Shown: in pieces, positions 53,211 through 61,367 of the stretch
Layout of the letters: every line of letters begins with the position of its first letter
How positions within the stretch are numbered: the first letter of the stretch is position 1
Source of the DNA: Phycisphaerae bacterium
Lineage (GTDB): Bacteria > Planctomycetota > Phycisphaerae > Phycisphaerales > UBA1924
Reading direction: 5' to 3'
Assembly: GCA_022180725.1 (NCBI GenBank)
Contig: BQMO01000002.1
Span: 118,477 to 182,476, forward strand
Length of the DNA: 64,000 nt
Position numbers and translations under genes: made by a program
The notes under the pieces: model-generated
Database searches by the model: none
The model's input: only the letters and a program-made list of their open reading frames with translations
What the model was told of the DNA's origin: nothing

Positions 53211-54671
53211 ATGCGAAACGAACGCACCCCATCCTTGAATCTCCGCATCGTGCTCGTCGCGCCAGTGTTGCTCGCGGTCGCCGGCTGCACGGTCGGGCCG
53301 AAGGCCGAGCCGCCCCAGGCCCGCGTGGCCGAAGCATGGTCCCAGCCACTCCCGTCCGGCCTGGCCGCCGATCCCGCCGACCTCTCGGCCTGGTGGACCA
53401 CCTTCAACGATCCCGTGCTGACCTCGTTGATCGATCGGGCGATCGCCACGAACCTCGATCTGCGTGCCGCCACCTCCCGCGTGCGCGAGGCCCGCGCCGC
53501 CCGTGGGCTTGTCACCGCCGATCGTCTCCCCGCCGTCGAGGCTCGCGGGTCGGCCTCGCTGCGGCACTCCAGCGACACCAGCAACGGCGGGCCCGGGGGG
53601 GCGCCGGGCGACACCAATGACTCCTACGACGTCGGCTTCGACGCAACGTGGGAACTCGACCTCTTCGGGCGCGTTCGCCGATCCGTCGACGCCGCGGATG
53701 CCGATCTCGCCGCCTCGGTCGAGTCGCTCCGCGATGCGCGCGTCGTGCTCGTGGCGGAAGTGGCCCGCGCGTACGTGGACCTCCGCTCAGCGCAGGCGCG
53801 GCTGGACATCGCGCGCCAGAATGCACGGGTGCAGCAGCAGACCCTGGACCTCTCCGCCGAGCGACGCCGCGCCGGGCTGGGCACCGACCTCGACGTGGCC
53901 CGCGCCCGGGCGCAACTCGAAACCATCCATGCGCAGATCCCCCCCTTCGAGACCGCGCGCCAGCAGGCACAGCACCGTCTCGATGTCCTCCTCGGACAAC
54001 TCCCCGGCACCCTCGCGGCGGAACTCGACGCGCCCTCGCCGGTCCCATCGTCCCCCGACGCCCTCGCCGTGGGGCTGCCGGCCGATCTGCTCCGCCGCCG
54101 CCCCGACATCCGACGCGCCGAGCGCCAACTCGCCGCCGCCGCCGCCCGTGTCGGGGTCGCCACCGCCGATCTCTACCCGCGCTTCACCCTGAGCGGTTCG
54201 TTCGGGTTGGAGAGCGGCGAACTCGGGACGCTCTTCGAGGCCCGCAGCAACGCGTGGAGCGTCGGCCCGCTGTCGGTCCGCTGGCCGATCTTCGACGGCG
54301 GGCGCGTCCGGGCCGCCCTGCGCGTGCAGGAAGCCCGCCAGGAACTGGCGTGCCTCGCCTACGAAGCCGCCGTCCTTGCGTCACACCAGGACGTCGCCGA
54401 TGCGCTGGTCGCGTACGCCCAGGTCCGCACGCGGCGCGACACCCTGGCCCGCGCCCTGCAGGCCGACCGCCAAGCCGTGGACCTCGCAAGCGATCTCTGG
54501 TCGCGAGGCCTCACCGGCTTCCTCGACGTGCTCGACGCGCAGCGGGCGCTGTTCCTGGTGCAGGATCAACTCGCCGCCGCCGACGCCGAGGCCGCCACCA
54601 GCCTCATCGCGCTCTACAAGGCCCTCGGCGGGGGGTGGGAGGCGCCCCAGACCGCCGCCGCGTCGCCCTGA
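53211..54671 (+). CDS. Outer-membrane efflux lipoprotein (NodT/OprM family)
   Basis: A protein of 486 residues, starting 8 nt after the pump gene. It is exported with lipobox LAVAGC. Its two repeated halves form coiled-coil helices and beta strands of a TolC-like channel: the AAWSQPLP N-terminal region, WWTTFNDPVLTSLIDRAIATN, ATWELDLFGRVRRSVDAADA, and RRRPDIRRAERQLAAAAARVGVA. It completes the tripartite pump. It ends 8 nt before the convergent DUF4139 gene. Confidence 0.94.
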   Translation: MRNERTPSLNLRIVLVAPVLLAVAGCTVGPKAEPPQARVAEAWSQPLPSGLAADPADLSAWWTTFNDPVLTSLIDRAIATNLDLRAATSRVREARAARGLVTADRLPAVEARGSASLRHSSDTSNGGPGGAPGDTNDSYDVGFDATWELDLFGRVRRSVDAADADLAASVESLRDARVVLVAEVARAYVDLRSAQARLDIARQNARVQQQTLDLSAERRRAGLGTDLDVARARAQLETIHAQIPPFETARQQAQHRLDVLLGQLPGTLAAELDAPSPVPSSPDALAVGLPADLLRRRPDIRRAERQLAAAAARVGVATADLYPRFTLSGSFGLESGELGTLFEARSNAWSVGPLSVRWPIFDGGRVRAALRVQEARQELACLAYEAAVLASHQDVADALVAYAQVRTRRDTLARALQADRQAVDLASDLWSRGLTGFLDVLDAQRALFLVQDQLAAADAEAATSLIALYKALGGGWEAPQTAAASP

Positions 54672-54678
54672 CCCGCGC

Positions 54679-56226
54679 TCACCACGAATACACCACGGTG
54701 TACGTCACCACACCCTCTTCCCCGGGCTTGAGCGCCAGCGGGAAGTGCACGCGCCGGCTGTCCACCTTCGTGTAATCGTGCGACTTCTCGGCGATCTTCC
54801 ACCCCGTCCATCGGTACATCCGCTCTTGGACGAGCACCTTCACCGGCTGGGCCTTGTGATTCCGGACTTTCACCTCGATCGTCTCGGTCATCGTGCGGCG
54901 GTCCCAATCGACCTCGAAGTTCTTCACCACGCGCTCCCCCACCAGGTCGAACGCCTTGCCCACCTTGACGAGCACGTCCTCGTCCTTCGGGGTGTGCCGG
55001 ATCACGTCCTCCCCGATGAACTCCACGCCCCCGTCCGCCGGGTCCACCTTGCTCATCCGAATGCGCCCCGCCGGCAGGGGCATGCCCATCCCCGACGCCG
55101 CGTCGTTGCGGAACTTCACGTACACGTCCACGTCCTTCTTCGTCGGCGTGCCCGGGCCGGCGTCGGTGTACGGGTCCGTCCCGCCCCACCACCACTCACC
55201 CCCGAACCCGTCGTACACGATCACCTTCGTGCACGGCACGTTCGCCGCCGTCGGGAAGAGTTCAATCTGCTTGGTCGAGTTGTCCGGCAGGGTGCTGGGC
55301 CGTCCCAGCGTGTACAGGTGATACTCGAAAAACGACTTTTCCTGGAATCCCGCCACACCGCCGTCATCGCGTGCCGTCGACGACCGCGCCATGCCGAGAA
55401 ACTGCTCGTTCTGCCCGCGCGGCGCCCGGTTCACCTCCCCCGCGACCAGTTTCAGCGTCGCGTCGCCGTACGACGCCCCCGACTGATTCAGAATGCTCAC
55501 CCACGCCCCCACCGTCAGCGTGCCCGAGTTCTCGTCCTTCCCGTCCGCGTAGAGCAGGTTGTAATCCGCCCACCACGTCATTCCCTGCGTCTCGTACGAC
55601 ACCCGGGCCGTCTGCGACCCCGGCGCGGGCGACTTCACCTTCCACACCAGCGTCGGCCGCGTGATCAACCCCTCGGGCAGACTCGCGAACGACAGCCCCG
55701 AATACCCGTTCACCAGTTCCAGCCCGTCCCGGGTCTTGAGGATCAGCCCGCCGGGCGACGAGGACAGCAGCACGCCGGTGATCGTCTCGGAATGATCGCC
55801 CCGGATGACTGTCGCCGTCACCTCGCGGTCGATGAACCGCTCGAGCAGTTTCTCGTTCGACACCAGGTCGAACTGGTAGTTCTGCTCCAGCACGACCGTG
55901 CCAGGGTCGGTCAGGCACGTGAACGACACCGTCGTCGGGTCGATCAGCGCCGCCACGTCCGTGAACTTCACTTCCGAAACCGCGCCGCCGAGCGTGATGG
56001 GCCGATCCACCCGCACAATACCGAACCCGGGCACCACGCCGGGCTGGCGGTATTGGTACGCGTACGAGTACGCCGCCCCGGGGGTCGGGCGGTACATCTC
56101 CGGCGGAATCGCCCCCGGCGCGGCGCTGCTGTAGATCGTCACCGACGTCCCCCCGCCGGGCTTCTCCCCGGCCCAGGCGACTCCCGCGAGCAGGGCGATC
56201 ATCAACGGCGACACCGTGCGGTTCAT
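54679..56226 (-). CDS. DUF4139 domain protein, secreted
   Basis: A protein of 515 residues from the ATG at 56226, which follows GAAGGAG. A signal peptide ends near AWAG. The N-terminal quarter is a beta-sandwich-like region (about 25-180), with LLERFIDREVTATVIRG. DUF4139 spans the rest: VSYETQGMTWWADYNLLYA, VGAWVSILNQSGASYGDATLKLVAGEVN and NFEVDWDRRTMTETIEVKVRNHK. The function of the family is unknown; many members are exported. It is alone on its strand, convergent with the efflux operon. Confidence 0.88.
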   Translation of the reverse strand: MNRTVSPLMIALLAGVAWAGEKPGGGTSVTIYSSAAPGAIPPEMYRPTPGAAYSYAYQYRQPGVVPGFGIVRVDRPITLGGAVSEVKFTDVAALIDPTTVSFTCLTDPGTVVLEQNYQFDLVSNEKLLERFIDREVTATVIRGDHSETITGVLLSSSPGGLILKTRDGLELVNGYSGLSFASLPEGLITRPTLVWKVKSPAPGSQTARVSYETQGMTWWADYNLLYADGKDENSGTLTVGAWVSILNQSGASYGDATLKLVAGEVNRAPRGQNEQFLGMARSSTARDDGGVAGFQEKSFFEYHLYTLGRPSTLPDNSTKQIELFPTAANVPCTKVIVYDGFGGEWWWGGTDPYTDAGPGTPTKKDVDVYVKFRNDAASGMGMPLPAGRIRMSKVDPADGGVEFIGEDVIRHTPKDEDVLVKVGKAFDLVGERVVKNFEVDWDRRTMTETIEVKVRNHKAQPVKVLVQERMYRWTGWKIAEKSHDYTKVDSRRVHFPLALKPGEEGVVTYTVVYSW

Positions 56227-56360
56227 GCGTGGCTCCTTCTGTGAACGATACCGAGTGGTCTTCATGTTACCGTGAGACGCGGGGCACCGTGGTTTCGTTC
56301 GCGGCGGCGCTTGCGGCCGTGACAGGCCCGTGACACTCGGCGCGCCTTCAATTACCTGTC

Positions 56361-57290
56361 ATGGACGACCGTTCTCAACCCCGAGCCTTCGCCCCGCGCG
56401 ACAAACTCCGCCAGGCCGCCACGCTGACCAAGTCCGGCGCCCGCCGCTACCACCGCGAGGCCATCCGCGCCCTGCGGGGGCAATCCCCCGTCCATGACGC
56501 CATCAGGATCGACCCGGCCGACGCCACGGCCCCCCTCGCCGCCGCATGGCTCGGGCACGCCACCGTCCTCGTCCGCCTGGGCGACCGCTGGATCCTCACC
56601 GACCCGGTCCTGTCTCATCGCATCGGGGTGAAGTTCGGCCCGATCACGCTCGGCGTGCCGCGCCTTCTCCCCGCGGTCGATCCCGCCACCCTCCCGCCGA
56701 TCGACCTGATCCTGCTCAGCCACGCCCACTTCGACCACCTCGACAAGCCCACGCTGAAGAAACTCGTTTCCCGCGACACACGCGTCGTCACCGCCACGGG
56801 CACCGCCGACCTCATCCCGCGCGGGTTCGGCGAGGTGCACGAACTGCCGTGGGACGCCGTCACCACCCTCGCGGGCGTCGAAATCCGCGCTGTACGGCCC
56901 GAACACTGGGGCGCCCGCACGGCCCTCGACCGCCGACGCGGGTTCAATGCCTACCTCGTCCGTGCCGACGCCGGCCGCGTGCTCTTCACCGGTGACACCG
57001 CCCAGACCGATGCCTTCGCCCGCGTGAACGGGGCCGACCTCACCATCTTCGGCATCGGGGCGTACAACCCCTGGGTGCACGCGCACGCTACGCCGGAGCA
57101 GGCCTGGTGCATGCACACCGCCGCGGGCGGGTCGTACCTGCTCCCCATGCACCACTCGACCTTCAAACTCAGCGACGAACCGGCGGGCGAGCCGATGCAG
57201 CGATTGCTCGCCGCCGCAGGTCCGCGAGCCGCGTCTATCGTCGGACGCACCCTCGCGACCTTCTGGAACCGCGACACCCACGCCGCCTGA
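56361..57290 (+). CDS. MBL-fold metal-dependent hydrolase, NAPE-PLD/UlaG-like
   Basis: A protein of 309 residues. The metallo-beta-lactamase motif is HAHFDH (121-126: His121, His123, Asp125, His126), and other metal ligands are in AVRPEHWGAR and LFTGDTAQTD, with MHHSTFKL at the end. WLGHATVLVRLGDRWILTDPVLS at about 57-80 is typical of the UlaG and NAPE-PLD-like branch. Substrate unknown; possibly a phospholipid or a lactone. It starts 134 nt after the divergent DUF4139 gene. Confidence 0.87.
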   Translation: MDDRSQPRAFAPRDKLRQAATLTKSGARRYHREAIRALRGQSPVHDAIRIDPADATAPLAAAWLGHATVLVRLGDRWILTDPVLSHRIGVKFGPITLGVPRLLPAVDPATLPPIDLILLSHAHFDHLDKPTLKKLVSRDTRVVTATGTADLIPRGFGEVHELPWDAVTTLAGVEIRAVRPEHWGARTALDRRRGFNAYLVRADAGRVLFTGDTAQTDAFARVNGADLTIFGIGAYNPWVHAHATPEQAWCMHTAAGGSYLLPMHHSTFKLSDEPAGEPMQRLLAAAGPRAASIVGRTLATFWNRDTHAA

Positions 57291-57333
57291 CCACCGCGCG
57301 GGTACGCTTGCCAAGACCCACCGGAGCCAACTC

Positions 57334-57990
57334 GTGCACCCCAACGCCGCCTGGGAGTTCGCCAAGGACATCCTCCACACCCACTTCCAGGGCGTCACCC
57401 AGCCCATGTTCTTCGGGCATGAACTCACCCCCGAAGACCACACCACCCGACGCGGCAAACCACGCCCTTCCATCCTCGCCACCATCGACCTGCTCAAGAA
57501 ACTCGGCGGCAAGACCATCGTCGAGATCGGCTGCATGCGCCAGCCCCTCACCCACGAACTCGACGAGTTCAACCCCGTCTGCTGCAACGACGGGCACTCC
57601 ACCGCCTTCTGGGCCATGACCGGACTGGCCGTGCATTCCGTCGACATCGACCCGGCCTGCTGCCAAGTCGCCGCCGAAACGTGCGGCGCCTGCCCCAACG
57701 TCTCGATCTACTGCGCCGACGGCATCGAGTTCCTCCGCCAGTTCTCCGGCGTCATCGACCTGCTCTACCTCGACGCCTGGGACGCCATCGAGGGCATCCC
57801 CTACGCCGAGAAGCACCTCGAAGCCTTCCAGGTCGCCCGCCCGAAACTCGCCCGGCGGTCGCTCATCCTCATCGACGATACCGACGTGGCCTTCGGGGGC
57901 AAGGGCCGCCAGGCCATCCCCGCCATCATCCGCGACGGGTACGACCTGCTCTTCGTCGGGCGGCAGACCCTGCTCCTGCGCCTCGACTAA
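57334..57990 (+). CDS. Putative SAM-dependent methyltransferase-like protein
   Basis: A protein of 218 residues from a GTG start with CCGGAG upstream. The core (about 57-165) looks like a Rossmann-type methyltransferase: IVEIGCMRQPLTHELDE for motif I (in which the last glycines are replaced), VHSVDIDPACCQVAAETC for the acidic loop, DGIEFLRQF and VIDLLYLDAWDAIEG. It is cysteine-rich in the middle. The motif I difference may change SAM binding. Substrate unknown. Its stop overlaps the stop of the convergent transporter gene. Confidence 0.65.
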   Translation: MHPNAAWEFAKDILHTHFQGVTQPMFFGHELTPEDHTTRRGKPRPSILATIDLLKKLGGKTIVEIGCMRQPLTHELDEFNPVCCNDGHSTAFWAMTGLAVHSVDIDPACCQVAAETCGACPNVSIYCADGIEFLRQFSGVIDLLYLDAWDAIEGIPYAEKHLEAFQVARPKLARRSLILIDDTDVAFGGKGRQAIPAIIRDGYDLLFVGRQTLLLRLD

Positions 57991-59270
57991 GCGGGGATCA
58001 GCACGCCCGCGATGCACGCCGTGCTCCAGCACGCCATCGCCCCGGCCACCATCGCCCGCGGGGCGAGCGCCACCAAATCAGCCCGTCGCGTCGGCGCCAG
58101 CGCCGACAGCCCGCCGATCTGAATCGCGATCGACGGCAGGTTTGCGAACCCGCACAGCGCATACGTCGCGATCTGCACCGTGCGAGGCGAGAGCGTCCCC
58201 GCGGCCTGGTGCTCGCTCAGCCCCAGGTACGCCACGAACTCCGTCGCCACCACCTGCGTCCCCAGCAGCGAGCCCAGCGCCCTCGCCTCGCCCCACGGCG
58301 CCCCCATGCACCATGCCAGCGGCATCAGAATCGTCCCCAGGATGTTCTGGAACGAGAACTCGGGCAGCCCGTGCTCGGCGCGCCACGTCGCCACCGGCCC
58401 CCACGCGCTCAGCGCCGTCAAGGGCCAGTTGAGCAGCGCCAGCAGCGAGACGAACGCCACCAGCATCGCCGCCACGTTCAGCGCCAGCCGCAGCCCCTCC
58501 CCCGCCCCCAACGCCGCCGCGTCGACCACGTTTGTCGCCCGCGACCCTTCCGCCGACACGTCGGCTTGTTCCATCGGGAGCGGCTCGGTCTCCGGGCACA
58601 GGATCTTCGCGAACACGAACCCCGCCGGGGCCGACATGACGCTCGCCGTGATCAGGTGTTTGGCGAAGAGCACCCGCTGGCTCTCGTCGTCGCCCCCCAG
58701 TTTCAGCACGTACGCCGCCAGCACGCTCCCCGCGATGGTCGCGAACCCCCCCGTCATCACCGCCATGAGTTGCGAGCGGGTCATGGTCGCCAGGTACGGG
58801 CGGATGCACAGCGGGGCCTCGGTCTGCCCGACGAACACGTTCGCCGCCGCCGAGAGCGCCTCCGCCCCGCTCACGCCCATCGCCCGCCGCATCACCCACG
58901 CCATCCCCGCCACCACCCGCGGCATGATGCCGAGGTGGTAGAGCACCGCCATGAGCGACGCGAAGAACACGATCACGGGGAGCACCTTGACCGCGAAGAT
59001 GAACCCCCAGGCCCCGCCCGCGTCCGCCGCGTTCCCGAACAGGAACGCCGTCCCCGCGTCCGCGAACGAGATCACCCGCGTCACGCCCAGCGCAAGATAC
59101 TCGAAGGCCGCGGACACGCCCGGCACGCGGAGCATGAGCACCGCGAGGATCGCCTGTAGCACGACCCCGCCGACGACGATCCGCGTGTTGATCCGCGTTC
59201 GGTGCGACGACATCGCCCACGCCGCGCCGATGAGCACCACGATCCCGAGCAGCCCCGTGTACCGATCCAT
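57987..59270 (-). CDS. Concentrative nucleoside transporter (NupC/CNT family)
   Basis: A protein of 427 residues from the ATG at 59270, with a GGGAGG site upstream. It is hydrophobic with 8-10 helices. Family signatures are VFVGQTEAPLCIRPYL in the middle and EFVAYLGLSEHQA with TYALCGFANLPSIAIQIGG near the end. CNT proteins take up nucleosides with sodium or protons at the inner membrane. Two nucleoside-kinase-type genes lie about 1-2 kb away on the other strand, which supports a salvage role. Confidence 0.93.
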   Translation of the reverse strand: MDRYTGLLGIVVLIGAAWAMSSHRTRINTRIVVGGVVLQAILAVLMLRVPGVSAAFEYLALGVTRVISFADAGTAFLFGNAADAGGAWGFIFAVKVLPVIVFFASLMAVLYHLGIMPRVVAGMAWVMRRAMGVSGAEALSAAANVFVGQTEAPLCIRPYLATMTRSQLMAVMTGGFATIAGSVLAAYVLKLGGDDESQRVLFAKHLITASVMSAPAGFVFAKILCPETEPLPMEQADVSAEGSRATNVVDAAALGAGEGLRLALNVAAMLVAFVSLLALLNWPLTALSAWGPVATWRAEHGLPEFSFQNILGTILMPLAWCMGAPWGEARALGSLLGTQVVATEFVAYLGLSEHQAAGTLSPRTVQIATYALCGFANLPSIAIQIGGLSALAPTRRADLVALAPRAMVAGAMACWSTACIAGVLIPA

Positions 59271-59680
59271 GCCGCCTCCCGCGCCACGCGCGGGACGCAG
59301 CATACCCACAGGAGCGAGCGCCTCGTGGATGCTCAACTGCCGCCGTGCTTGCGTCGTTACCGGCGGATCGGGCACGGGAGTGTGGCGCACAGGCCGTCCC
59401 GGCGGCTTCACCCCCTCCCCGTGGGAGGGGGCCGGGGGGGTGGGCAATCCTCCCCCCAGGGGGAAGTGGCGAGTCCGCGAACCGGAGGGGGATTCCTCAC
59501 ACACCCACTCGCCGCGTCCGGCTCCCCCTCCGCCGCGAGGACGCGGCACCTCCCCCTTCGTGGGAGGACCTTCTTCTTGGGTAGCCCGGCACTCCGTGCC
59601 GGGCCTTCCGTGCCTTCCTTTTCTTCATTCCCCACCGAATTCCGCTGGCACCAACGCCGAGTGTGATGCATACTTCACGC
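59271..59680. repeat. Cluster of GC-rich palindromic repeats
   Basis: No gene is seen. The stretch contains CCCCCTCCC/GGGAGGGGG with a 3-nt loop (59411-59431), TCCCCC/GGGGGA (59451-59464), a longer imperfect palindrome whose cores are CGGAGGGGGA (59483-59492) and TCCCCCTCCG (59523-59532), and GCCCGGCAC/GTGCCGGGC (59584-59604) followed by pyrimidine-rich DNA. It looks like a mosaic of REP- or MITE-like elements. Confidence 0.7.
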
Positions 59681-59938
59681 ATGAGCGCCCCCGCCAGTTC
59701 GGCTTCCGTCCGCCGCACCCTCGGCCAGATCGTTGCGTTGGCGGCCGCCCTGGCCGTGTTCCACGCGCCCGCCCTCGCCCAGCCCGACCCCTCCGGCATC
59801 GACTTTGTCACCATCACCCATCCCGGCAACGCGGCGTGGGACGGCACGGGCATCACGCCCGACGTGCGCCCTCCGCGGTATCCGCCCCGATCCGATTGTT
59901 GGTTGACAGCGAACACCGAGATCGCCTCGGCGAGGTGA
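59681..59938 (+). pseudogene. Remnant of a secreted protein, possibly a formylglycine-generating-enzyme-like protein
   Basis: An 85-residue frame with a signal peptide (ending near PALAQ) followed by DPSGIDFVTITHPGNAAWDG. That start resembles the first residues of secreted SUMF1/formylglycine-generating-like proteins, which continue for more than 200 residues. Here the frame is lost after about 50 residues into unrelated sequence. It lies directly after the repeat cluster, so an insertion or deletion probably destroyed it. It could instead be a short real gene. Confidence 0.45.
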
Positions 59939-60113
59939 GCCCGTAACGGCCGTCGCTTCGATCATGGGCTTGCGGAAGAACCGGGAGGTACCCGCCTGGT
60001 GCATGTCGCCGCGGCGCAGCGCGACCCTCCCCCGCGACGCACGCCTCCACGACCGAGGCCATGCAGCACACTTTCAGTCGAGCCCGCATCGAACCGGCGT
60101 ACGCTCCGCCGCC

Positions 60114-60740
60114 ATGGGCGATCCCTCCCGCGTCTGCTTCGACCACGCCCCGGACGCCATCCGCGCGCGCGTCGCCCACGGTCGCACCGCCGTTGTCGGC
60201 CTGACCGGCCCCGTCGGCTCGGGCAAGTCCACCCTCGCCGCGCTCCTTTCCCCTTGCATCCTCGCCACCGACGACTACCTCCCCGACTACGACCGCCTGC
60301 CCGAGCACGAGCGCGACGAGCCGCACCACGCCGACCTGCCCCGCCTTGCCGAGAACATCCGCGCCCTGCGCGAGGGCCGACCCGCCCGCGTGCCCGTCTG
60401 GTCCTTCCATGCCCACGCCCGCACCGGCGAACGCGACGTGGCCCCGCCGGCCGCCCCGGGCCTGATCGTCGTCGAGGGGCTGCACGCGCTGCACACCTCG
60501 CTTCTCCCCCTGCTCGATCTCGCGGTCTATGTTGACGCCCCGCGCGGCGTGCGCTGGGAACGATGGGAGTACCTCGAAACCTCGGGCGTCCGCGGGTGGG
60601 GCCCCGATCGCGCCCGCGCCTTCTTCGACGCCGTCGCCGAACCGACCTTCGCTCGGTACGAGCCTGGCTACCGCGCCGCCGCGTCGCTCATCGTGCTCAA
60701 CGACGCCGGCGTGCCTCGGCGGGATACGTTTCCGGCGTGA
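60114..60740 (+). CDS. Uridine kinase-like P-loop kinase
   Basis: A protein of 208 residues from the ATG at 60114. The P-loop is GPVGSGKST (32-40), followed by CILATDDYLPDYDRLP, as in the uridine kinase/phosphoribulokinase superfamily. LIVVEGLHALHTSLLPLLDLAVYVDA carries the family's central strand. The C-terminal part is shorter than in E. coli Udk and the lid differs. It probably phosphorylates a nucleoside or related compound. The stop overlaps the GTG of the thymidine kinase gene. Confidence 0.75.
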   Translation: MGDPSRVCFDHAPDAIRARVAHGRTAVVGLTGPVGSGKSTLAALLSPCILATDDYLPDYDRLPEHERDEPHHADLPRLAENIRALREGRPARVPVWSFHAHARTGERDVAPPAAPGLIVVEGLHALHTSLLPLLDLAVYVDAPRGVRWERWEYLETSGVRGWGPDRARAFFDAVAEPTFARYEPGYRAAASLIVLNDAGVPRRDTFPA

Positions 60741-61273
60741 CCCACGCGCGCCTCACTGTGGTCGCCGGGCCGATGTTCGCGGGCAAGACCGCCGAACTCC
60801 TCCGCCGCGTCGCCGCCGCCCATGACCAGGGCCGCGCGGTCACCGTCTACAAGCCCGAGACCGACAACCGCTACGACGCCCTCGCCCTGGTCACGCACGA
60901 CGGCCGGCGCCTCACCGCCTCGCCCATCACCCTTGATTGCGCCGGCCTTGTGCTCCCGCCACCCGGTGCGCTGCTCGTCATCGACGAGGCCCACTTCTTC
61001 GGCAACGCCCTCCTCGCACCCGTCCGAAGCGCCCTGGCGACAGGGGTCGATGTGCTTCTCGCGGGCGTCGACCTTGATCACCGGGGCCTGCCATTCGACC
61101 CCTTCCCCACCCTTCTCTGCGAGGCCGATGAGGTCGTCAAACTCCGTGCCCGCTGCGCGCGCTGCGGCGGGCCGGCCGTCCACTCTCACCGCCTCGCGCC
61201 CGGCAGCGACCGCGTGCTCGTCGGCGGGGCCGAGGCCTATGAGCCCCGCTGTCGCGCGTGCTTTCCGCGGTAG
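60737..61273 (+). CDS. tdk: Thymidine kinase, type II
   Basis: A protein of 178 residues with a GTG start that overlaps the previous stop (GTGA). It has the P-loop GPMFAGKT (11-18), TVYKPETDNRY, LVIDEAHFF, the DVLLAGVDLDHRGLPF lasso region, and the zinc-binding cysteines in ARCARCGGPA and RCRACF at the end, all diagnostic of cellular thymidine kinase. It salvages thymidine to dTMP in the cytoplasm. The frame open upstream of the GTG is a shadow of the kinase-like gene. Confidence 0.94.
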   Translation: MTHARLTVVAGPMFAGKTAELLRRVAAAHDQGRAVTVYKPETDNRYDALALVTHDGRRLTASPITLDCAGLVLPPPGALLVIDEAHFFGNALLAPVRSALATGVDVLLAGVDLDHRGLPFDPFPTLLCEADEVVKLRARCARCGGPAVHSHRLAPGSDRVLVGGAEAYEPRCRACFPR

Positions 61274-61282
61274 CCTGCGCAC

Positions 61283-61310
61283 CCCGGCGCCGCATCACCT
61301 CGGCGCCGGG
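61283..61310 (+). terminator. GC-rich hairpin after tdk
   Basis: A 10-bp perfect stem, CCCGGCGCCG (61283-61292) and CGGCGCCGGG (61301-61310), with an 8-nt loop. No T tract follows on either strand, so termination is uncertain. It lies between the convergent tdk and MauE-prepilin genes. Confidence 0.5.
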
Positions 61311-61367
61311 AAATCGCTCGATCAACGTGATGCGTGCGCGATGATCCATCGGATGCAAAAACTGCCC

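Noticed and set aside
49127..53617. A 1496-residue open frame antisense to the RND operon
   Set aside because: It is a GC-rich shadow frame: no ribosome site, biased composition rich in Asp, Gly, His and Arg, and the sense strand encodes well-known efflux proteins.
54376..56244. A 622-residue plus-strand frame across the DUF4139 gene
   Set aside because: Arg/His/Pro-rich shadow composition; the minus strand encodes DUF4139.
57681..59159. A 492-residue frame antisense to the nucleoside transporter
   Set aside because: Arg- and His-rich shadow without motifs.
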